Part shown: positions 53,872-63,601 of the stretch, piece by piece
Layout: every line of letters starts with the position of its first letter
Numbering within the stretch: the stretch's first letter is position 1
Origin: Aquimarina algiphila
GTDB taxonomy: Bacteria; Bacteroidota; Bacteroidia; Flavobacteriales; Flavobacteriaceae
Reading direction: 5' to 3'
NCBI RefSeq assembly: GCF_007489275.1
Contig: NZ_VLNR01000012.1
Span: forward strand, 1-64,000
Length of the DNA: 64,000 bases
Program-made: the position numbers and the translations under genes
Notes under the pieces: model-generated
What the model was told of the DNA's origin: nothing
The model's input: only the letters and a program-made list of their open reading frames with translations
The model's database searches: none

Positions 53872-53934
53872 ATGAACATGTTTAACAACAATAATATCAA
53901 TGTCATTATTAGTATTGTGATTAGCTCACCATGA
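53872..53934 (+). CDS. ilv leader peptide 2
   Basis: A second 20-codon frame encodes MNMFNNNNINV then IISIVISSP: five isoleucines and two valines. Like leader 1 it has 20 residues, an NIN motif, I/V-rich codons in the second half and a proline before a TGA stop. It is followed by GAGGGAT (53935-53941), complementary to ATCCC in terminator 2. It looks like a duplicated and diverged copy of leader 1. Confidence 0.75.
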   Translation: MNMFNNNNINVIISIVISSP

Positions 53935-53967
53935 TGAGGGATATTGATATGTTAAAAATATAAGAAT

Positions 53968-53994
53968 CCCTTCAAGTATGAAGGGTTTTTTTTT
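53968..53994 (+). terminator. Attenuator terminator 2 of the ilv operon
   Basis: CCCTTCA (53968-53974) pairs with TGAAGGG (53979-53985) around AGTA, followed by nine Ts. The upstream GGGAT after leader 2 can pair with ATCCC of this terminator. After it, a GGTAAAG/CTTTACC pair (54083-54089, 54123-54129) spans a long loop without a T run and is of unclear meaning. Confidence 0.8.
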
Positions 53995-54242
53995 AGACCA
54001 AAATGTAGAATTAATTAAAAATTAACAAATAGTGATTGTAAAAAAAATGAATATAAATACTTGTTAATCAGTGTTTAAGAAAGGTAAAGTGAGTATTGGA
54101 TATTGTAAGGGTATTGAATAATCTTTACCCGTTTAGCCATAAGGAAATAATTTTATACTGTGGTTTATTCAATACGATACAAATGTCGTAAAAGAATAGT
54201 TAAAATTTTATCAAATTAATAAAAAACTGGTATTCAAACGTA

Positions 54243-55919
54243 ATGAGCATCAATAAATATAGTAAACAAGTCACTCAAGATGACACACAGCCTGCAGCGC
54301 AAGCAATGCTTCATGCAATTGGTTTAACCGATGAAGATTTTAATAAGCCTTTAGTCGGGATTGCAAGTACAGGATATGAAGGAAATCCTTGTAATATGCA
54401 TCTTAATGATCTCGCTAAATTAGTGAAGAAAGGAACATTAGAAGAAGATGTTGTAGGACTCATTTTTAATACTATTGGAGTAAGTGATGGGATTTCTATG
54501 GGAACTCCGGGAATGCGTTTTTCATTACCTTCAAGAGATGTGATTGCAGATTCTATGGAAACTGTGGTACAAGCCATGTCTTATGACGGAATGGTAACTG
54601 TTGTAGGGTGTGATAAGAATATGCCGGGTGCTTTAATGGCTATTTTACGATTGAATCGACCCTCAATTCTGGTGTATGGAGGTACAATAGCTTCAGGACA
54701 TCATGCAGGTAAAAAATTAGATGTGGTTTCAGCTTTTGAGGCCTGGGGAGAGAAAGTGGCTGGTACAATTACTCAAACAGAATATAAAAGTGTGATAGAA
54801 AAAGCTTGTCCGGGAGCAGGAGCTTGCGGAGGTATGTATACTGCCAATACAATGGCATCTGCAATAGAGGCTTTGGGTATGTCATTACCTTATAACTCTT
54901 CAAATCCTGCAATTAGTAACAACAAAGAAGAAGAGAGTATCGCTGCAGGTCGTGCTATGCGAGTACTCTTAGAAAAAGATATAAAACCAAAAGACATTGT
55001 AACTAAGAAATCCTTAGAGAATGCAATACGGTTAGTGACTATCCTTGGAGGATCTACCAATGCAGTATTACACTTCTTAGCCATTGCAAGAGCTGCAGAT
55101 GTAGATTTTACACTTGCAGATTTCCAGAGAATTAGTGATGAAACTCCATTCTTGGCAGATTTAAAACCAAGTGGAAAGTACCTTATGGAAGATGTACATG
55201 AGGTTGGAGGTATTCCTGCAGTATTAAAATATTTATTAAAGAAAGGGTTATTACATGGAGAATGTTTGACTGTAACCGGAAAAACATTAGCAGAAAATTT
55301 ATTAGATGTTCCTGATCTTACCGAAGGTCAAGACGTTATAAAACCTTTGGAAAACCCTATCAAACAAACAGGGCACTTGAGAATTATGTTTGGAAACCTA
55401 TCTGAAAATGGATGTGTTGCAAAAATAACGGGTAAAGAAGGGTTGCGTTTTCAAGGAAAAGCTAAAGTGTTTGATGGAGAGTATGATGCTAATGATGGGA
55501 TTAGAGATGGAAAAGTACAAAAAGGTGATGTGGTCGTCATTAGGTATGAAGGTCCAAAAGGAGGTCCAGGAATGCCAGAAATGCTTAAGCCTACCGCCGC
55601 GATTATGGGAGCAGGTTTAGGTAAAGATGTAGCCTTGATTACCGATGGAAGATTTTCGGGAGGAACCCATGGGTTTGTTGTAGGACATATTACTCCAGAA
55701 GCACAAGAAGGTGGTTTGATAGCATTAGTAAAAGATGGAGATATCATTACAATTGACGCAGAGACTAATGCTATTACTGTAGATATTGATAAAGAGGAAA
55801 TAGAAAAAAGAAGAGCTTCTTGGGTACAACCAGAATTGAAATTTAGTAAGGGTGTATTGTATAAATATGCAAAAACGGTTTCATCGGCATCGCAAGGATG
55901 TGTAACTGATGAATTCTAA
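54243..55919 (+). CDS. ilvD: Dihydroxy-acid dehydratase
   Basis: This 558-residue enzyme removes water from 2,3-dihydroxy-acids in the valine and isoleucine pathways. Iron-sulfur ligands and substrate motifs are visible: [30 protein letters not shown] and [14 protein letters not shown], then [16 protein letters not shown]. Length is normal for the family. It is the first structural gene behind the tandem attenuator. The start ATG at 54243 is the only one matching the family's N-terminus. Confidence 0.95.
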   Translation: MSINKYSKQVTQDDTQPAAQAMLHAIGLTDEDFNKPLVGIASTGYEGNPCNMHLNDLAKLVKKGTLEEDVVGLIFNTIGVSDGISMGTPGMRFSLPSRDVIADSMETVVQAMSYDGMVTVVGCDKNMPGALMAILRLNRPSILVYGGTIASGHHAGKKLDVVSAFEAWGEKVAGTITQTEYKSVIEKACPGAGACGGMYTANTMASAIEALGMSLPYNSSNPAISNNKEEESIAAGRAMRVLLEKDIKPKDIVTKKSLENAIRLVTILGGSTNAVLHFLAIARAADVDFTLADFQRISDETPFLADLKPSGKYLMEDVHEVGGIPAVLKYLLKKGLLHGECLTVTGKTLAENLLDVPDLTEGQDVIKPLENPIKQTGHLRIMFGNLSENGCVAKITGKEGLRFQGKAKVFDGEYDANDGIRDGKVQKGDVVVIRYEGPKGGPGMPEMLKPTAAIMGAGLGKDVALITDGRFSGGTHGFVVGHITPEAQEGGLIALVKDGDIITIDAETNAITVDIDKEEIEKRRASWVQPELKFSKGVLYKYAKTVSSASQGCVTDEF

Positions 55920-55965
55920 AAAAGTATTCCAATGCTTTATGAGGTATTGGTTTCTATTAATTGTC

Positions 55966-55985
55966 ATTTCGGTGAAAACCGAAAT
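55966..55985 (+). other. Intercistronic hairpin between ilvD and ilvB
   Basis: ATTTCGGT-GAAA-ACCGAAAT is a perfect 8-bp stem closed by a GAAA tetraloop. There is no T run after it, so it is more likely an mRNA processing or stability element, or a partial block to downstream expression, than a terminator. The 126-base gap otherwise holds nothing visible. Confidence 0.6.
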
Positions 55986-56045
55986 ATATAAAAGGATCTA
56001 AGTCTTGATTGAAATAAAATCCAGACTCTAAATAAAAAAACGCGT

Positions 56046-57779
56046 ATGGAAACACAAACGCAAACAGTGAAAAAACAAAAGGTAGTAGCAACAGAAAAAA
56101 TGACTGGTGCTGAAGCGGTAATACGATGTCTTTTGGCAGAAGGTGTAGATTTGATTTATGGATATCCGGGAGGGGCAATAATGCCTGTCTACGATGAACT
56201 CTATAAGTATCAGGATCAGTTACATCATGTATTAACCAGACATGAGCAAGGTGCAACACATGCTGCGCAAGGATATGCCAGAACCAGTGGTAGAGTAGGA
56301 GTAGCAATTGCAACCTCTGGACCGGGAGCTACTAATTTTGTGACTGGAATTGCGGATGCGCAGATCGATTCTACCCCTATGGTTTGTATCACAGGCCAGG
56401 TAGGTTCTCATCTTTTAGGTACAGATGCATTTCAAGAAACAGATATTATTGGAATTTCCATGCCAATTACAAAATGGAATTGCCAGGTAACGAAAGCTGA
56501 AGATATTCCAACAGTACTGGCAAAAGCTTTTTATATTGCTCGGTCGGGTAGACCAGGACCTGTTCTGGTTGATATTACTAAAGATGCTCAGTTTGGTGAA
56601 TTAGATTTTATATATGAAAAATGCAAAGGAGTACGTAGTTATCAGGCAATACCAGAAACAGAACCAAAAAGTCTTGAAGCCGCTGCTAAACTCATAAATG
56701 GAGCAAAAAAACCAATGATCGTTTTTGGTCAGGGGGTAATTCTTGGAGAAGCAGAAGAAGAATTAAAAAACTTTATAGAAAAAACAGGAATACCTGCAGC
56801 ATGGACAATACTAGGACTTTCTGCATTGCCGACATCACATCCATTAAATGTTGGTATGGTAGGTATGCACGGTAATTATGGTCCAAATAAATTAACTAAT
56901 GAGTGTGATTTATTATTAGCCATCGGAATGCGTTTTGACGATAGAGTAACAGGAAATCTGGAAACATACGCAAAACAAGCTAAAGTTGTTCATTTTGAAA
57001 TTGACCCAGCAGAGATTGATAAGAATGTGAAGGCTGATGTTGCTGTAATGGGAGATGTTAAAAATACACTTGCCAAAATACTTCCTTTGGTAAAATCAAA
57101 TACACATGATTCGTGGTTTCAGGAATTTAAAGATTACGATGCTATAGAATATGATAAAGTAATCAAAGATGAGCTATATCCTAGTAAAGAAGGATTGTCT
57201 ATGGGAGAAGTGCTTCGAGGGATTAATGAAGAAACCAAAGGAGATGCAGTTATCGTATCTGATGTAGGACAGCACCAGATGATTGCATGCAGATATGCAG
57301 AGTTTACTAAATCCAAAAGTAATGTTACTTCTGGAGGGCTAGGTACAATGGGATTTGCATTACCTGCTGCTATTGGTGCAAAAATGGGAGCTCCGGATAG
57401 AGAAGTTGTCGCTATAATTGGTGATGGAGGATATCAAATGACGATTCAGGAGTTGGGTACAATTTTTCAAACCAAAGTACCTGTAAAGATAGTTGTTTTA
57501 AACAATGACTTTCTGGGCATGGTAAGGCAATGGCAACAACTATTTTTTGATAAAAGATACGCCTCTACAGAAATGGTAAATCCAGATTTTATAAAAATAG
57601 CAGAAGGATATCACATAAAATCCACAAGAATAACCAAAAGAGAAAATTTACAAGATGCAATTGCAGAAATGATCGCGTGTGAAGGCCCTTATTTTTTGGA
57701 GGTATGTGTTGAAAAAGAAAATAATGTATTTCCGATGATTCCGACAGGAGCATCAGTTTCTGATATAAGATTAGAGTAA
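56046..57779 (+). CDS. ilvB: Acetolactate synthase large subunit
   Basis: This 577-residue thiamine-diphosphate enzyme makes acetolactate or acetohydroxybutyrate from pyruvate. The catalytic glutamate is in TRHEQGATHAAQGYA. The cofactor motif is GDGGYQMTIQELGTIFQTKVPVKIVVLNND, shown by its GDGGY and LNNDF ends. The central FAD/TPP-binding region has GMRFDDRVTGN. The N-terminal 20 residues are an extra charged tail. The regulatory subunit follows 2 bases later. Confidence 0.95.
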   Translation: METQTQTVKKQKVVATEKMTGAEAVIRCLLAEGVDLIYGYPGGAIMPVYDELYKYQDQLHHVLTRHEQGATHAAQGYARTSGRVGVAIATSGPGATNFVTGIADAQIDSTPMVCITGQVGSHLLGTDAFQETDIIGISMPITKWNCQVTKAEDIPTVLAKAFYIARSGRPGPVLVDITKDAQFGELDFIYEKCKGVRSYQAIPETEPKSLEAAAKLINGAKKPMIVFGQGVILGEAEEELKNFIEKTGIPAAWTILGLSALPTSHPLNVGMVGMHGNYGPNKLTNECDLLLAIGMRFDDRVTGNLETYAKQAKVVHFEIDPAEIDKNVKADVAVMGDVKNTLAKILPLVKSNTHDSWFQEFKDYDAIEYDKVIKDELYPSKEGLSMGEVLRGINEETKGDAVIVSDVGQHQMIACRYAEFTKSKSNVTSGGLGTMGFALPAAIGAKMGAPDREVVAIIGDGGYQMTIQELGTIFQTKVPVKIVVLNNDFLGMVRQWQQLFFDKRYASTEMVNPDFIKIAEGYHIKSTRITKRENLQDAIAEMIACEGPYFLEVCVEKENNVFPMIPTGASVSDIRLE

Positions 57780-57781
57780 TT

Positions 57782-58315
57782 ATGGAAAAAGAAAATTTTA
57801 CGATATCGGTATATACCGAGAATAATATAGGATTGCTAAATAGGATATCGGCAATATTCCTGAAGCGTCACATCAATTTGGATAGTATGACAGCTTCTGC
57901 TTCAGAAATCAAAGATGTGTTTCGATTTACTATAGTGGTGAAAATAACCGAAGAACAAGTAAAAAAGTTAATTGGTCAAATCGAAAAGCAGATCGAAGTT
58001 ATAAAAGCATTTTATCATAAAGATGAAGAGACTATTTATCAGGAGACAGCATTGTTTAAGGTAGCTTCAAAGTTATTGTTTGAAGATCGCCAGATTCAGA
58101 ATGTAATTAAGAATAGTAATGCTAATATTGTTACTGTGACTCCAGAGTTTTTTGTGTTAGAGAAAACAGGAAGACGAAGAGAAGTAGAAGCTTTGTATCA
58201 CAAATTAGAACCTTTTGGGCTGATGCAATTTGTGCGTTCTGGCAGAATTGCAGTTACAAAAGATAAAATGCATATTTCTAAAATATTAGAAAGTTTTGGA
58301 TCAGAGACTGTGTAA
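57782..58315 (+). CDS. ilvN: Acetolactate synthase small (regulatory) subunit
   Basis: This 177-residue subunit has an N-terminal ACT domain (FTISVYTENNIGLLNRISAIFLKRHINLDSM, cited by its NIGLLNRISAIFLKR core) and a C-terminal regulatory domain. It confers valine feedback on IlvB. It starts 2 bases after ilvB, so translation is coupled. Length is normal. The 140-base gap downstream contains short hairpins but no gene. Confidence 0.93.
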   Translation: MEKENFTISVYTENNIGLLNRISAIFLKRHINLDSMTASASEIKDVFRFTIVVKITEEQVKKLIGQIEKQIEVIKAFYHKDEETIYQETALFKVASKLLFEDRQIQNVIKNSNANIVTVTPEFFVLEKTGRRREVEALYHKLEPFGLMQFVRSGRIAVTKDKMHISKILESFGSETV

Positions 58316-58422
58316 GGGATAGAAACGACATCCTCTGAACTTGTTTCAGGGATAAAGTGGATAGCCTGTCCCGCAAGGGGACACCATAAAAGAGAAACAA
58401 CTATAAATCAAAATTAAATCAA

Positions 58423-58438
58423 ATTTCCGAACGGAAAT
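58423..58438 (+). other. Small palindrome just upstream of ilvC
   Basis: ATTTCCG-AA-CGGAAAT is a 7-bp palindrome 17 bases before the ilvC start. A folded hairpin there could affect ribosome loading. It resembles in sequence and position the ilvD-ilvB hairpin (ATTTCGGT/ACCGAAAT). Function is unknown. Confidence 0.45.
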
Positions 58439-58455
58439 CACAAATTAGGAAGGAA

Positions 58456-59931
58456 ATGGCAAATTATTTTAATACGCTATCATTAAGAGATCAATTAACA
58501 CAATTAGGAAAATGTAGATTCATGAATTCTGAAGAATTTTCAGGAGGAATTGATGCACTAAAAGGAAAAAAGATGGTTATCGTTGGATGCGGTGCCCAAG
58601 GTCTTAATCAGGGACTAAATATGAGAGATTCTGGTTTAGATGTTTCATATGCACTTCGTGAAGGAGCTATAAAGGAGAAAAGACAATCTTTTATCAATGC
58701 ATCTGATAATGGATTTAATGTTGGAACTTATGAAGAATTAGTACCTCATGCAGATGTGGTTATTAATCTTACTCCAGATAAGCAGCATACTCAAGTAGTA
58801 AATGCGGTAATGCCTTTAATGAAACAAGGAGCTACTTTATCATATTCTCATGGTTTTAATATTGTAGAAGAAGGTACTCAGGTAAGAGAGGATCTTACTG
58901 TAATTATGGTAGCACCTAAATGCCCAGGGTCAGAAGTAAGAGAAGAATATAAAAGAGGTTTTGGGGTGCCAACATTAATTGCGGTACACCCAGAGAATGA
59001 CCCTCAGGGACATGGTTTAGAACAAGCAAAGGCATACGCTGTAGGAACAGGAGGAGATAGAGCAGGAGTATTAGAATCTTCATTTGTTGCCGAAGTAAAA
59101 TCTGACCTCATGGGCGAGCAAACAATTCTTTGTGGATTGTTGCAGACAGGGTCAATTTTATGTTTTGATAAAATGATAGAAAAAGGAATTGATGCAGGTT
59201 ATGCTTCTAAATTGATTCAATATGGATGGGAAACCATTACCGAAGGGTTAAAATATGGTGGAATCACCAATATGATGGATCGATTATCCAATCCTTCAAA
59301 AGTGAAAGCTTTTGAATTATCAGAGGAATTAAAAGAGATTATGCGTCCACTATTTCAAAAACATATGGATGATATTATTTCTGGTCATTTCTCTAAAACA
59401 ATGATGGAAGATTGGGCGAATGATGATAAAAACTTATTATCATGGAGAGCCGCAACGGGAGAGACAGCATTCGAAAAAACTCCTGCTGGTGATGTAGAGA
59501 TTTCTGAACAAGAATTCTATGATAACGGTGTGTTAATGGTTGCTCTTGTAAGAGCAGGTGTTGAGTTGGCTTTTGAAGCTATGACAGATTCTGGAATCAT
59601 AGAAGAATCAGCATACTATGAATCTTTACATGAGACTCCTCTTATTGCCAATACTATTGCACGTAAAAAGTTATTTGAAATGAACCGTGTTATTTCTGAT
59701 ACTGCAGAGTATGGATGTTATCTTTTTGATCATGCATGTAAACCATTACTTACCGATTTTATGAAGAAAATCGATACCGACGTAATCGGAAAAAAATACG
59801 ATGAAGGAAGAAATAATGGTGTAGATAATGCTAAGTTAATAGAAGTAAATGCGGCATTGCGTAATCACCCTATCGAAGTTGTTGGAGCTAGACTTAGAGC
59901 GTCTATGACCGCAATGAAACCGATAGTCTAA
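58456..59931 (+). CDS. ilvC: Ketol-acid reductoisomerase, class II (long form)
   Basis: This 491-residue enzyme rearranges and reduces acetolactate or acetohydroxybutyrate. The NADPH-binding motif is [18 protein letters not shown]. The length and the two knotted C-terminal halves mark the long class II form, as in E. coli. Magnesium-site motifs [15 protein letters not shown] are visible. It sits between ilvN and ilvA in operon order. Confidence 0.95.
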   Translation: MANYFNTLSLRDQLTQLGKCRFMNSEEFSGGIDALKGKKMVIVGCGAQGLNQGLNMRDSGLDVSYALREGAIKEKRQSFINASDNGFNVGTYEELVPHADVVINLTPDKQHTQVVNAVMPLMKQGATLSYSHGFNIVEEGTQVREDLTVIMVAPKCPGSEVREEYKRGFGVPTLIAVHPENDPQGHGLEQAKAYAVGTGGDRAGVLESSFVAEVKSDLMGEQTILCGLLQTGSILCFDKMIEKGIDAGYASKLIQYGWETITEGLKYGGITNMMDRLSNPSKVKAFELSEELKEIMRPLFQKHMDDIISGHFSKTMMEDWANDDKNLLSWRAATGETAFEKTPAGDVEISEQEFYDNGVLMVALVRAGVELAFEAMTDSGIIEESAYYESLHETPLIANTIARKKLFEMNRVISDTAEYGCYLFDHACKPLLTDFMKKIDTDVIGKKYDEGRNNGVDNAKLIEVNAALRNHPIEVVGARLRASMTAMKPIV

Positions 59932-60038
59932 TTCACTAAATTTTGTTCGGCCGGGTCTGTTGAAGTTTTGAGATGTGTATTGTGTAACCTTCGATGGATC
60001 CAGGCTAACAAAGTTTTAATGAATAATAACCTATAAGT

Positions 60039-61304
60039 ATGAGCTCTGTCATTACTACATATTTTCCTGAATTAGAAGATATCCAGAAAGCAGCTTCTAT
60101 AATCAAAGAAGTAGCCATGGTCACTCCACTAATGGATAGTATTCGTTATTCTCGTAGATATGAAGCTAATGTTTTATTAAAGAGAGAAGATCTCCAGAGA
60201 GTTCGATCTTATAAAATTAGAGGAGCTTTTAATAAGATTAGTTCACTTACCAAAGAAGAGTTAGAAAAAGGAGTGGTATGTGCTAGTGCGGGTAATCATG
60301 CTCAGGGAGTTGCATTTGCATGTAATCATTTGGGAATCGAAGGTACCATATATATGCCTTCGGTAACTCCAAAACAAAAAATTGCTCAAACAGAAATGTT
60401 TGGTGGAGACTATGTAAAAATTGTTCTTGAAGGAGATACTTTTGATGATTCATTTAAAGCTGCTATGGAAGCTTGTAAGTCTCAAGGGAAAACTTTTGTT
60501 CATCCCTTTGAAGATCCTAAAACAATAGAAGGACAAGGGACAATCGGCCTCGAGATTTTTAAGCAAGCAGATGTGACTATAGATTATATTTTTGTAGCTA
60601 TTGGAGGAGGGGGGTTGGCATCAGGATTATGTGGTGCTATGAAAGCTTTATCACCAAAAACAAAAATTATCGGAGTAGAGCCTAAAGGGGCACCATCTAT
60701 GTTATCTTCTATACGAAATAATAAGAATACAGAGATTTTTGATATTGATAAATTTATTGATGGAGCCGCTGTTCAAAAAGTAGGAGATCTTAATTTTGAA
60801 ATTTGTAAAGAATACTTATCCGATATGTATACAGTACCTGAAGGATTAGTATGTCAGACTATCTTAGATCTGTATAATAGAGATGCTATAGTCGTCGAAC
60901 CGGCTGGAGCTTTAACTCTTGCTGCATTGGAGTTTTATAAGGACAAAATTAAGGGTAAAAATGTCGTGTGTATTGTAAGTGGAAGTAATAATGATATTAC
61001 GCGTACAGCCGAAATTAAAGAAAGAGCTCTATTATATGCAAACTTAAAACATTATTTTATTGTTCGCTTTCCACAAAGAGCGGGTGCTCTAAAACAATTT
61101 GTAGGCGAAGTATTAGGCCCTAACGATGATATTACACATTTTGAATATTCAAAAAAATCAAGCAGAGAGAATGGCCCTGCTGTGGTTGGAATAGAATTAA
61201 AAGACAAAAAGGATTTAGAGCCTTTAATCTCCAGAATGAAAGAGCTTAATTTCTTTGGAGATTATCTAAATGATAAACCAGATTTGTTTCAATTTCTCAT
61301 TTAA
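60039..61304 (+). CDS. ilvA: Threonine deaminase (biosynthetic)
   Basis: This 421-residue PLP enzyme makes 2-oxobutanoate from threonine, the first isoleucine step. The PLP lysine is in RVRSYKIRGAF, the phosphate loop is IGGGGLASGL, and SAGNHAQGVAFA is also clear. A single C-terminal ACT-like domain (LKHYFIVRFPQRAGALKQFV, cited by its RFPQRAGAL core) gives feedback control. This places all five pathway genes under one tandem attenuator. It ends the operon. Confidence 0.94.
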   Translation: MSSVITTYFPELEDIQKAASIIKEVAMVTPLMDSIRYSRRYEANVLLKREDLQRVRSYKIRGAFNKISSLTKEELEKGVVCASAGNHAQGVAFACNHLGIEGTIYMPSVTPKQKIAQTEMFGGDYVKIVLEGDTFDDSFKAAMEACKSQGKTFVHPFEDPKTIEGQGTIGLEIFKQADVTIDYIFVAIGGGGLASGLCGAMKALSPKTKIIGVEPKGAPSMLSSIRNNKNTEIFDIDKFIDGAAVQKVGDLNFEICKEYLSDMYTVPEGLVCQTILDLYNRDAIVVEPAGALTLAALEFYKDKIKGKNVVCIVSGSNNDITRTAEIKERALLYANLKHYFIVRFPQRAGALKQFVGEVLGPNDDITHFEYSKKSSRENGPAVVGIELKDKKDLEPLISRMKELNFFGDYLNDKPDLFQFLI

Positions 61305-61411
61305 TACCTTATTTCGTTACACTAAACAACAACAATTCTTGTCTCTTATGTTGTTAAATACTTGATTTATAGGTTTTTGTTGTTATTATGTTAATTTTTT
61401 TTTAAAATAAT

Positions 61412-61444
61412 TTGTTAATTCGTGTTTTTTATCGGTATATTCGT
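61412..61444 (+). promoter_or_regulatory. Promoter of the first small outer membrane protein gene
   Basis: TTTG (61412-61415), a 21-base spacer and TATATTCG (61437-61444) resemble TTTG/TAnnTTTG with one mismatch. The start codon follows 28 bases later. Confidence 0.55.
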
Positions 61445-61472
61445 GCACTTAAACGATAAAACTTAATCAATT

Positions 61473-62048
61473 ATGAAAAAATTTTTACTCTTTGCTGCGA
61501 TTGCTTTGTTAGGAATTACAGCTACAAATGCACAAGTTAAGCTTGGTTTTGGTATTGGTTATGCTCTTCCAACTGGAGATATAGCAGACTATACTGATGG
61601 CGGGGTTTCTGCCCATTTAGAATTGGGATATGGTGTTACAGAAGATATTGATGTATCTATTTTAGCACAAGGAGACTTCTTAGTAGGAGGTGATCAAACT
61701 ATTAATGGTCAAAATGTATCTTTTGGAGCTATTGCCCTAAGTAGTTATCTTTTAAATGGTCGTTACTATTTTAGAAAAGAAGGATTTAGACCTTATGGTA
61801 GTTTAGGTTTAGGTCTTACTTCTATCGGTTCTGTAGAAATAGAAGCAAATGGCGTTACCGGAGATGTAGAAGCGGCGGAAAGTACATCAAATTTTGCAAT
61901 TCGTCCAGCACTTGGTTTTAAGTATGGTGTTCTTAATATGAATGTAGCATATTTGAGCGCAGGTAAAACTGGAGAAGGAGATTTTGAACAATCGGTTAGC
62001 GATTTTACAATAAACCTTGGTCTTTTATTTACTTTTGGAGGAAACTAA
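61473..62048 (+). CDS. Small outer membrane beta-barrel protein, copy 1
   Basis: This 191-residue protein has a signal peptide cleaved after ATNAQ and then alternating strands of an 8-strand-type barrel (KLGFGIGYALPTGDIADY, HLELGYGVTEDIDVSILAQ, FRPYGSLGLGLTSIG, final NLGLLFTFGGN). It resembles OmpW/outer membrane protein beta-barrel families but has no specific known function. Copy 2 lies 218 bases downstream and differs by about 17 residues by eye. Confidence 0.8.
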   Translation: MKKFLLFAAIALLGITATNAQVKLGFGIGYALPTGDIADYTDGGVSAHLELGYGVTEDIDVSILAQGDFLVGGDQTINGQNVSFGAIALSSYLLNGRYYFRKEGFRPYGSLGLGLTSIGSVEIEANGVTGDVEAAESTSNFAIRPALGFKYGVLNMNVAYLSAGKTGEGDFEQSVSDFTINLGLLFTFGGN

Positions 62049-62068
62049 TTCAATCAAATATATAATAT

Positions 62069-62099
62069 AAAAAGACGATCTGAAAAGGTCGTCTTTTTT
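62069..62099 (+). terminator. Intrinsic terminator after copy 1
   Basis: AAAAAGACGA-TCTGAAAAGG-TCGTCTTTTTT forms a strong stem with one G-U pair extension and a T run. Nearly the same hairpin follows copy 2, so it was duplicated along with the gene. Confidence 0.9.
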
Positions 62100-62266
62100 G
62101 TTTTAAATACGGTCTAGAAATAAATTTATATAAAAATTAAGTATTTTAAAGTGTTGTTTTTTAGCGAGTTAAATAGGTTTGTGAGTGTTTTGTATTGCAG
62201 TGATGCGTTTTTGGTCTGATAGTTGGTTAGTAAGATATTCAACATAAATTAATTAATATTTCAATT

Positions 62267-62842
62267 ATGAGAAAATTTTTATTATTAGCTGCAGTTGCAT
62301 TATTAGGAATGACTGCTGCAAACGCGCAAGTTAAACTTGGTTTTGGTGTTGGATATGCTCTTCCTACTGGGGATATAGCAGACTATACCGATGGAGGGGT
62401 TTCTGCACATCTAGAATTAGGATATGGCGTTACCGAAGATATTGACGTATCTATTTTGGCGCAAGGTGACTTCTTAGTAGGAGGTGATGAAACTATTAAT
62501 GGGCAAAATGTATCTTTTGGAGCTATTGCATTAAGCAGTTATCTTTTAAACGGTCGGTATTATTTTAAGAAGGAAGGGTTTAGACCTTATGGAAGTTTAG
62601 GTTTGGGTATTACTTCTATTGGATCAGTAGAAGTAGAAGCTACAGGAAATACAGGAGATGTAGAAGTAGCGGCAAGTACATCAAACTTTGCAATTCGCCC
62701 TGCAATTGGTTTTAAATATGGCGTTCTTAATATGAATGTTGCGTATTTGAATGCAGGTAAAACAGGAGAAGGAAACTTTGAACAATCTGTTAGTGATTTT
62801 ACAATAAATCTTGGCCTATTATTTACTTTTGGAGGAAACTAA
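62267..62842 (+). CDS. Small outer membrane beta-barrel protein, copy 2
   Basis: This 191-residue paralog is collinear with copy 1, with no insertions. The signal peptide is slightly different (MRKFLLLAAVALLGMTAANAQ) and changes cluster in the stretch near residues 114-135 (VEVEATGNTGDVEVAAST), likely a surface loop. The upstream region is unlike that of copy 1, so the two may be expressed under different conditions. Recent tandem duplication with its terminator is clear. Confidence 0.8.
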   Translation: MRKFLLLAAVALLGMTAANAQVKLGFGVGYALPTGDIADYTDGGVSAHLELGYGVTEDIDVSILAQGDFLVGGDETINGQNVSFGAIALSSYLLNGRYYFKKEGFRPYGSLGLGITSIGSVEVEATGNTGDVEVAASTSNFAIRPAIGFKYGVLNMNVAYLNAGKTGEGNFEQSVSDFTINLGLLFTFGGN

Positions 62843-62862
62843 TTCAATTCATTTATAGTATT

Positions 62863-62893
62863 AAAAAAGACGATCTGAAAAGATCGTCTTTTT
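62863..62893 (+). terminator. Intrinsic terminator after copy 2
   Basis: AAAAAAGACGATCT-GAAA-AGATCGTCTTTTT is a perfect stem with a T run. On the minus strand it is also followed by Ts (the A run), so it could end the convergent aldolase gene too. Confidence 0.92.
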
Positions 62894-62920
62894 CTATTTG
62901 TATTAAAAGATACTCAAAAG

Positions 62921-63601
62921 TTATAGATTCTGATTTCTCAAATCTTTTACAATCGTTATAGATTTGGCAGTGAGTTTAGTGATTTGATCATAGTCAAAAA
63001 CACCATGTGCATCTTTAGTTATAAGTTTAGAACCCATACCTACACAATGTGCTCCTGCTTTAAACCAGTTGGATAGATTTTCTTTTTCTGGTGTAACTCC
63101 GCCACTAGGCATGATACTAGACCATGGACAAGGCGCTTTAATACTTTTGATAAAATCTGGACCACCTATTTGTGCTGCAGGAAAGATTTTGACAATCTCA
63201 GCTCCTAATTCTTCTGCATAATTAATTTCAGAGAGGGTTCCACACCCAGGTAACCAGGCTATTTTTCGGCGGTTACATACTTTTGCTATATCTGCATTAA
63301 GAATAGGAGAAACTATAAAATTAGCCCCTTTCTGAATAAATATAGAAGCTGTGCCAGAATCCACTATAGATCCAATACCCAGAATCATACCAGGAAGTTC
63401 CTTAAATACCCATTTAGAAACATCAGAAAATATATCCTGAGCATGATCTCCTCTATTTGTAAATTCAAATACCCTTGCACCACCATCATAGCAGGATTTT
63501 ATTACTTTTTTTACGATTTCTATATCTGAATGATAAAATAAGGGAACGATCCCTGTGTCTTTCATCACTTTTGCAACTTCTATTCTTGTATATTGTGCCA
63601 T
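62921..63601 (-). CDS. eda: 2-keto-3-deoxy-6-phosphogluconate / 4-hydroxy-2-oxoglutarate aldolase
   Basis: This 226-residue aldolase splits KDPG into pyruvate and glyceraldehyde-3-phosphate. Motifs are GIVPLFYHSD, VFEFTNRGDHA, LPGCGTLSEI and the Schiff-base lysine in EIVKIFPAAQIGGPDFIK. It is about ten residues longer than the E. coli enzyme. It overlaps the upstream sugar kinase by one base (TAATG). Together they process 2-keto-3-deoxygluconate, as in uronate or alginate breakdown. Confidence 0.92.
   Translation of the reverse strand: MAQYTRIEVAKVMKDTGIVPLFYHSDIEIVKKVIKSCYDGGARVFEFTNRGDHAQDIFSDVSKWVFKELPGMILGIGSIVDSGTASIFIQKGANFIVSPILNADIAKVCNRRKIAWLPGCGTLSEINYAEELGAEIVKIFPAAQIGGPDFIKSIKAPCPWSSIMPSGGVTPEKENLSNWFKAGAHCVGMGSKLITKDAHGVFDYDQITKLTAKSITIVKDLRNQNL

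Noticed and set aside
54049..54240. Possible third ilv leader with GGTAAAG/CTTTACC hairpin
   Set aside because: The short ATG frame (MNINTC) has few Ile/Val codons and the hairpin has no T run.
55957..56313. 118-codon minus-strand frame
   Set aside because: It is antisense to the start of ilvB and consists of Leu/His-rich filler.
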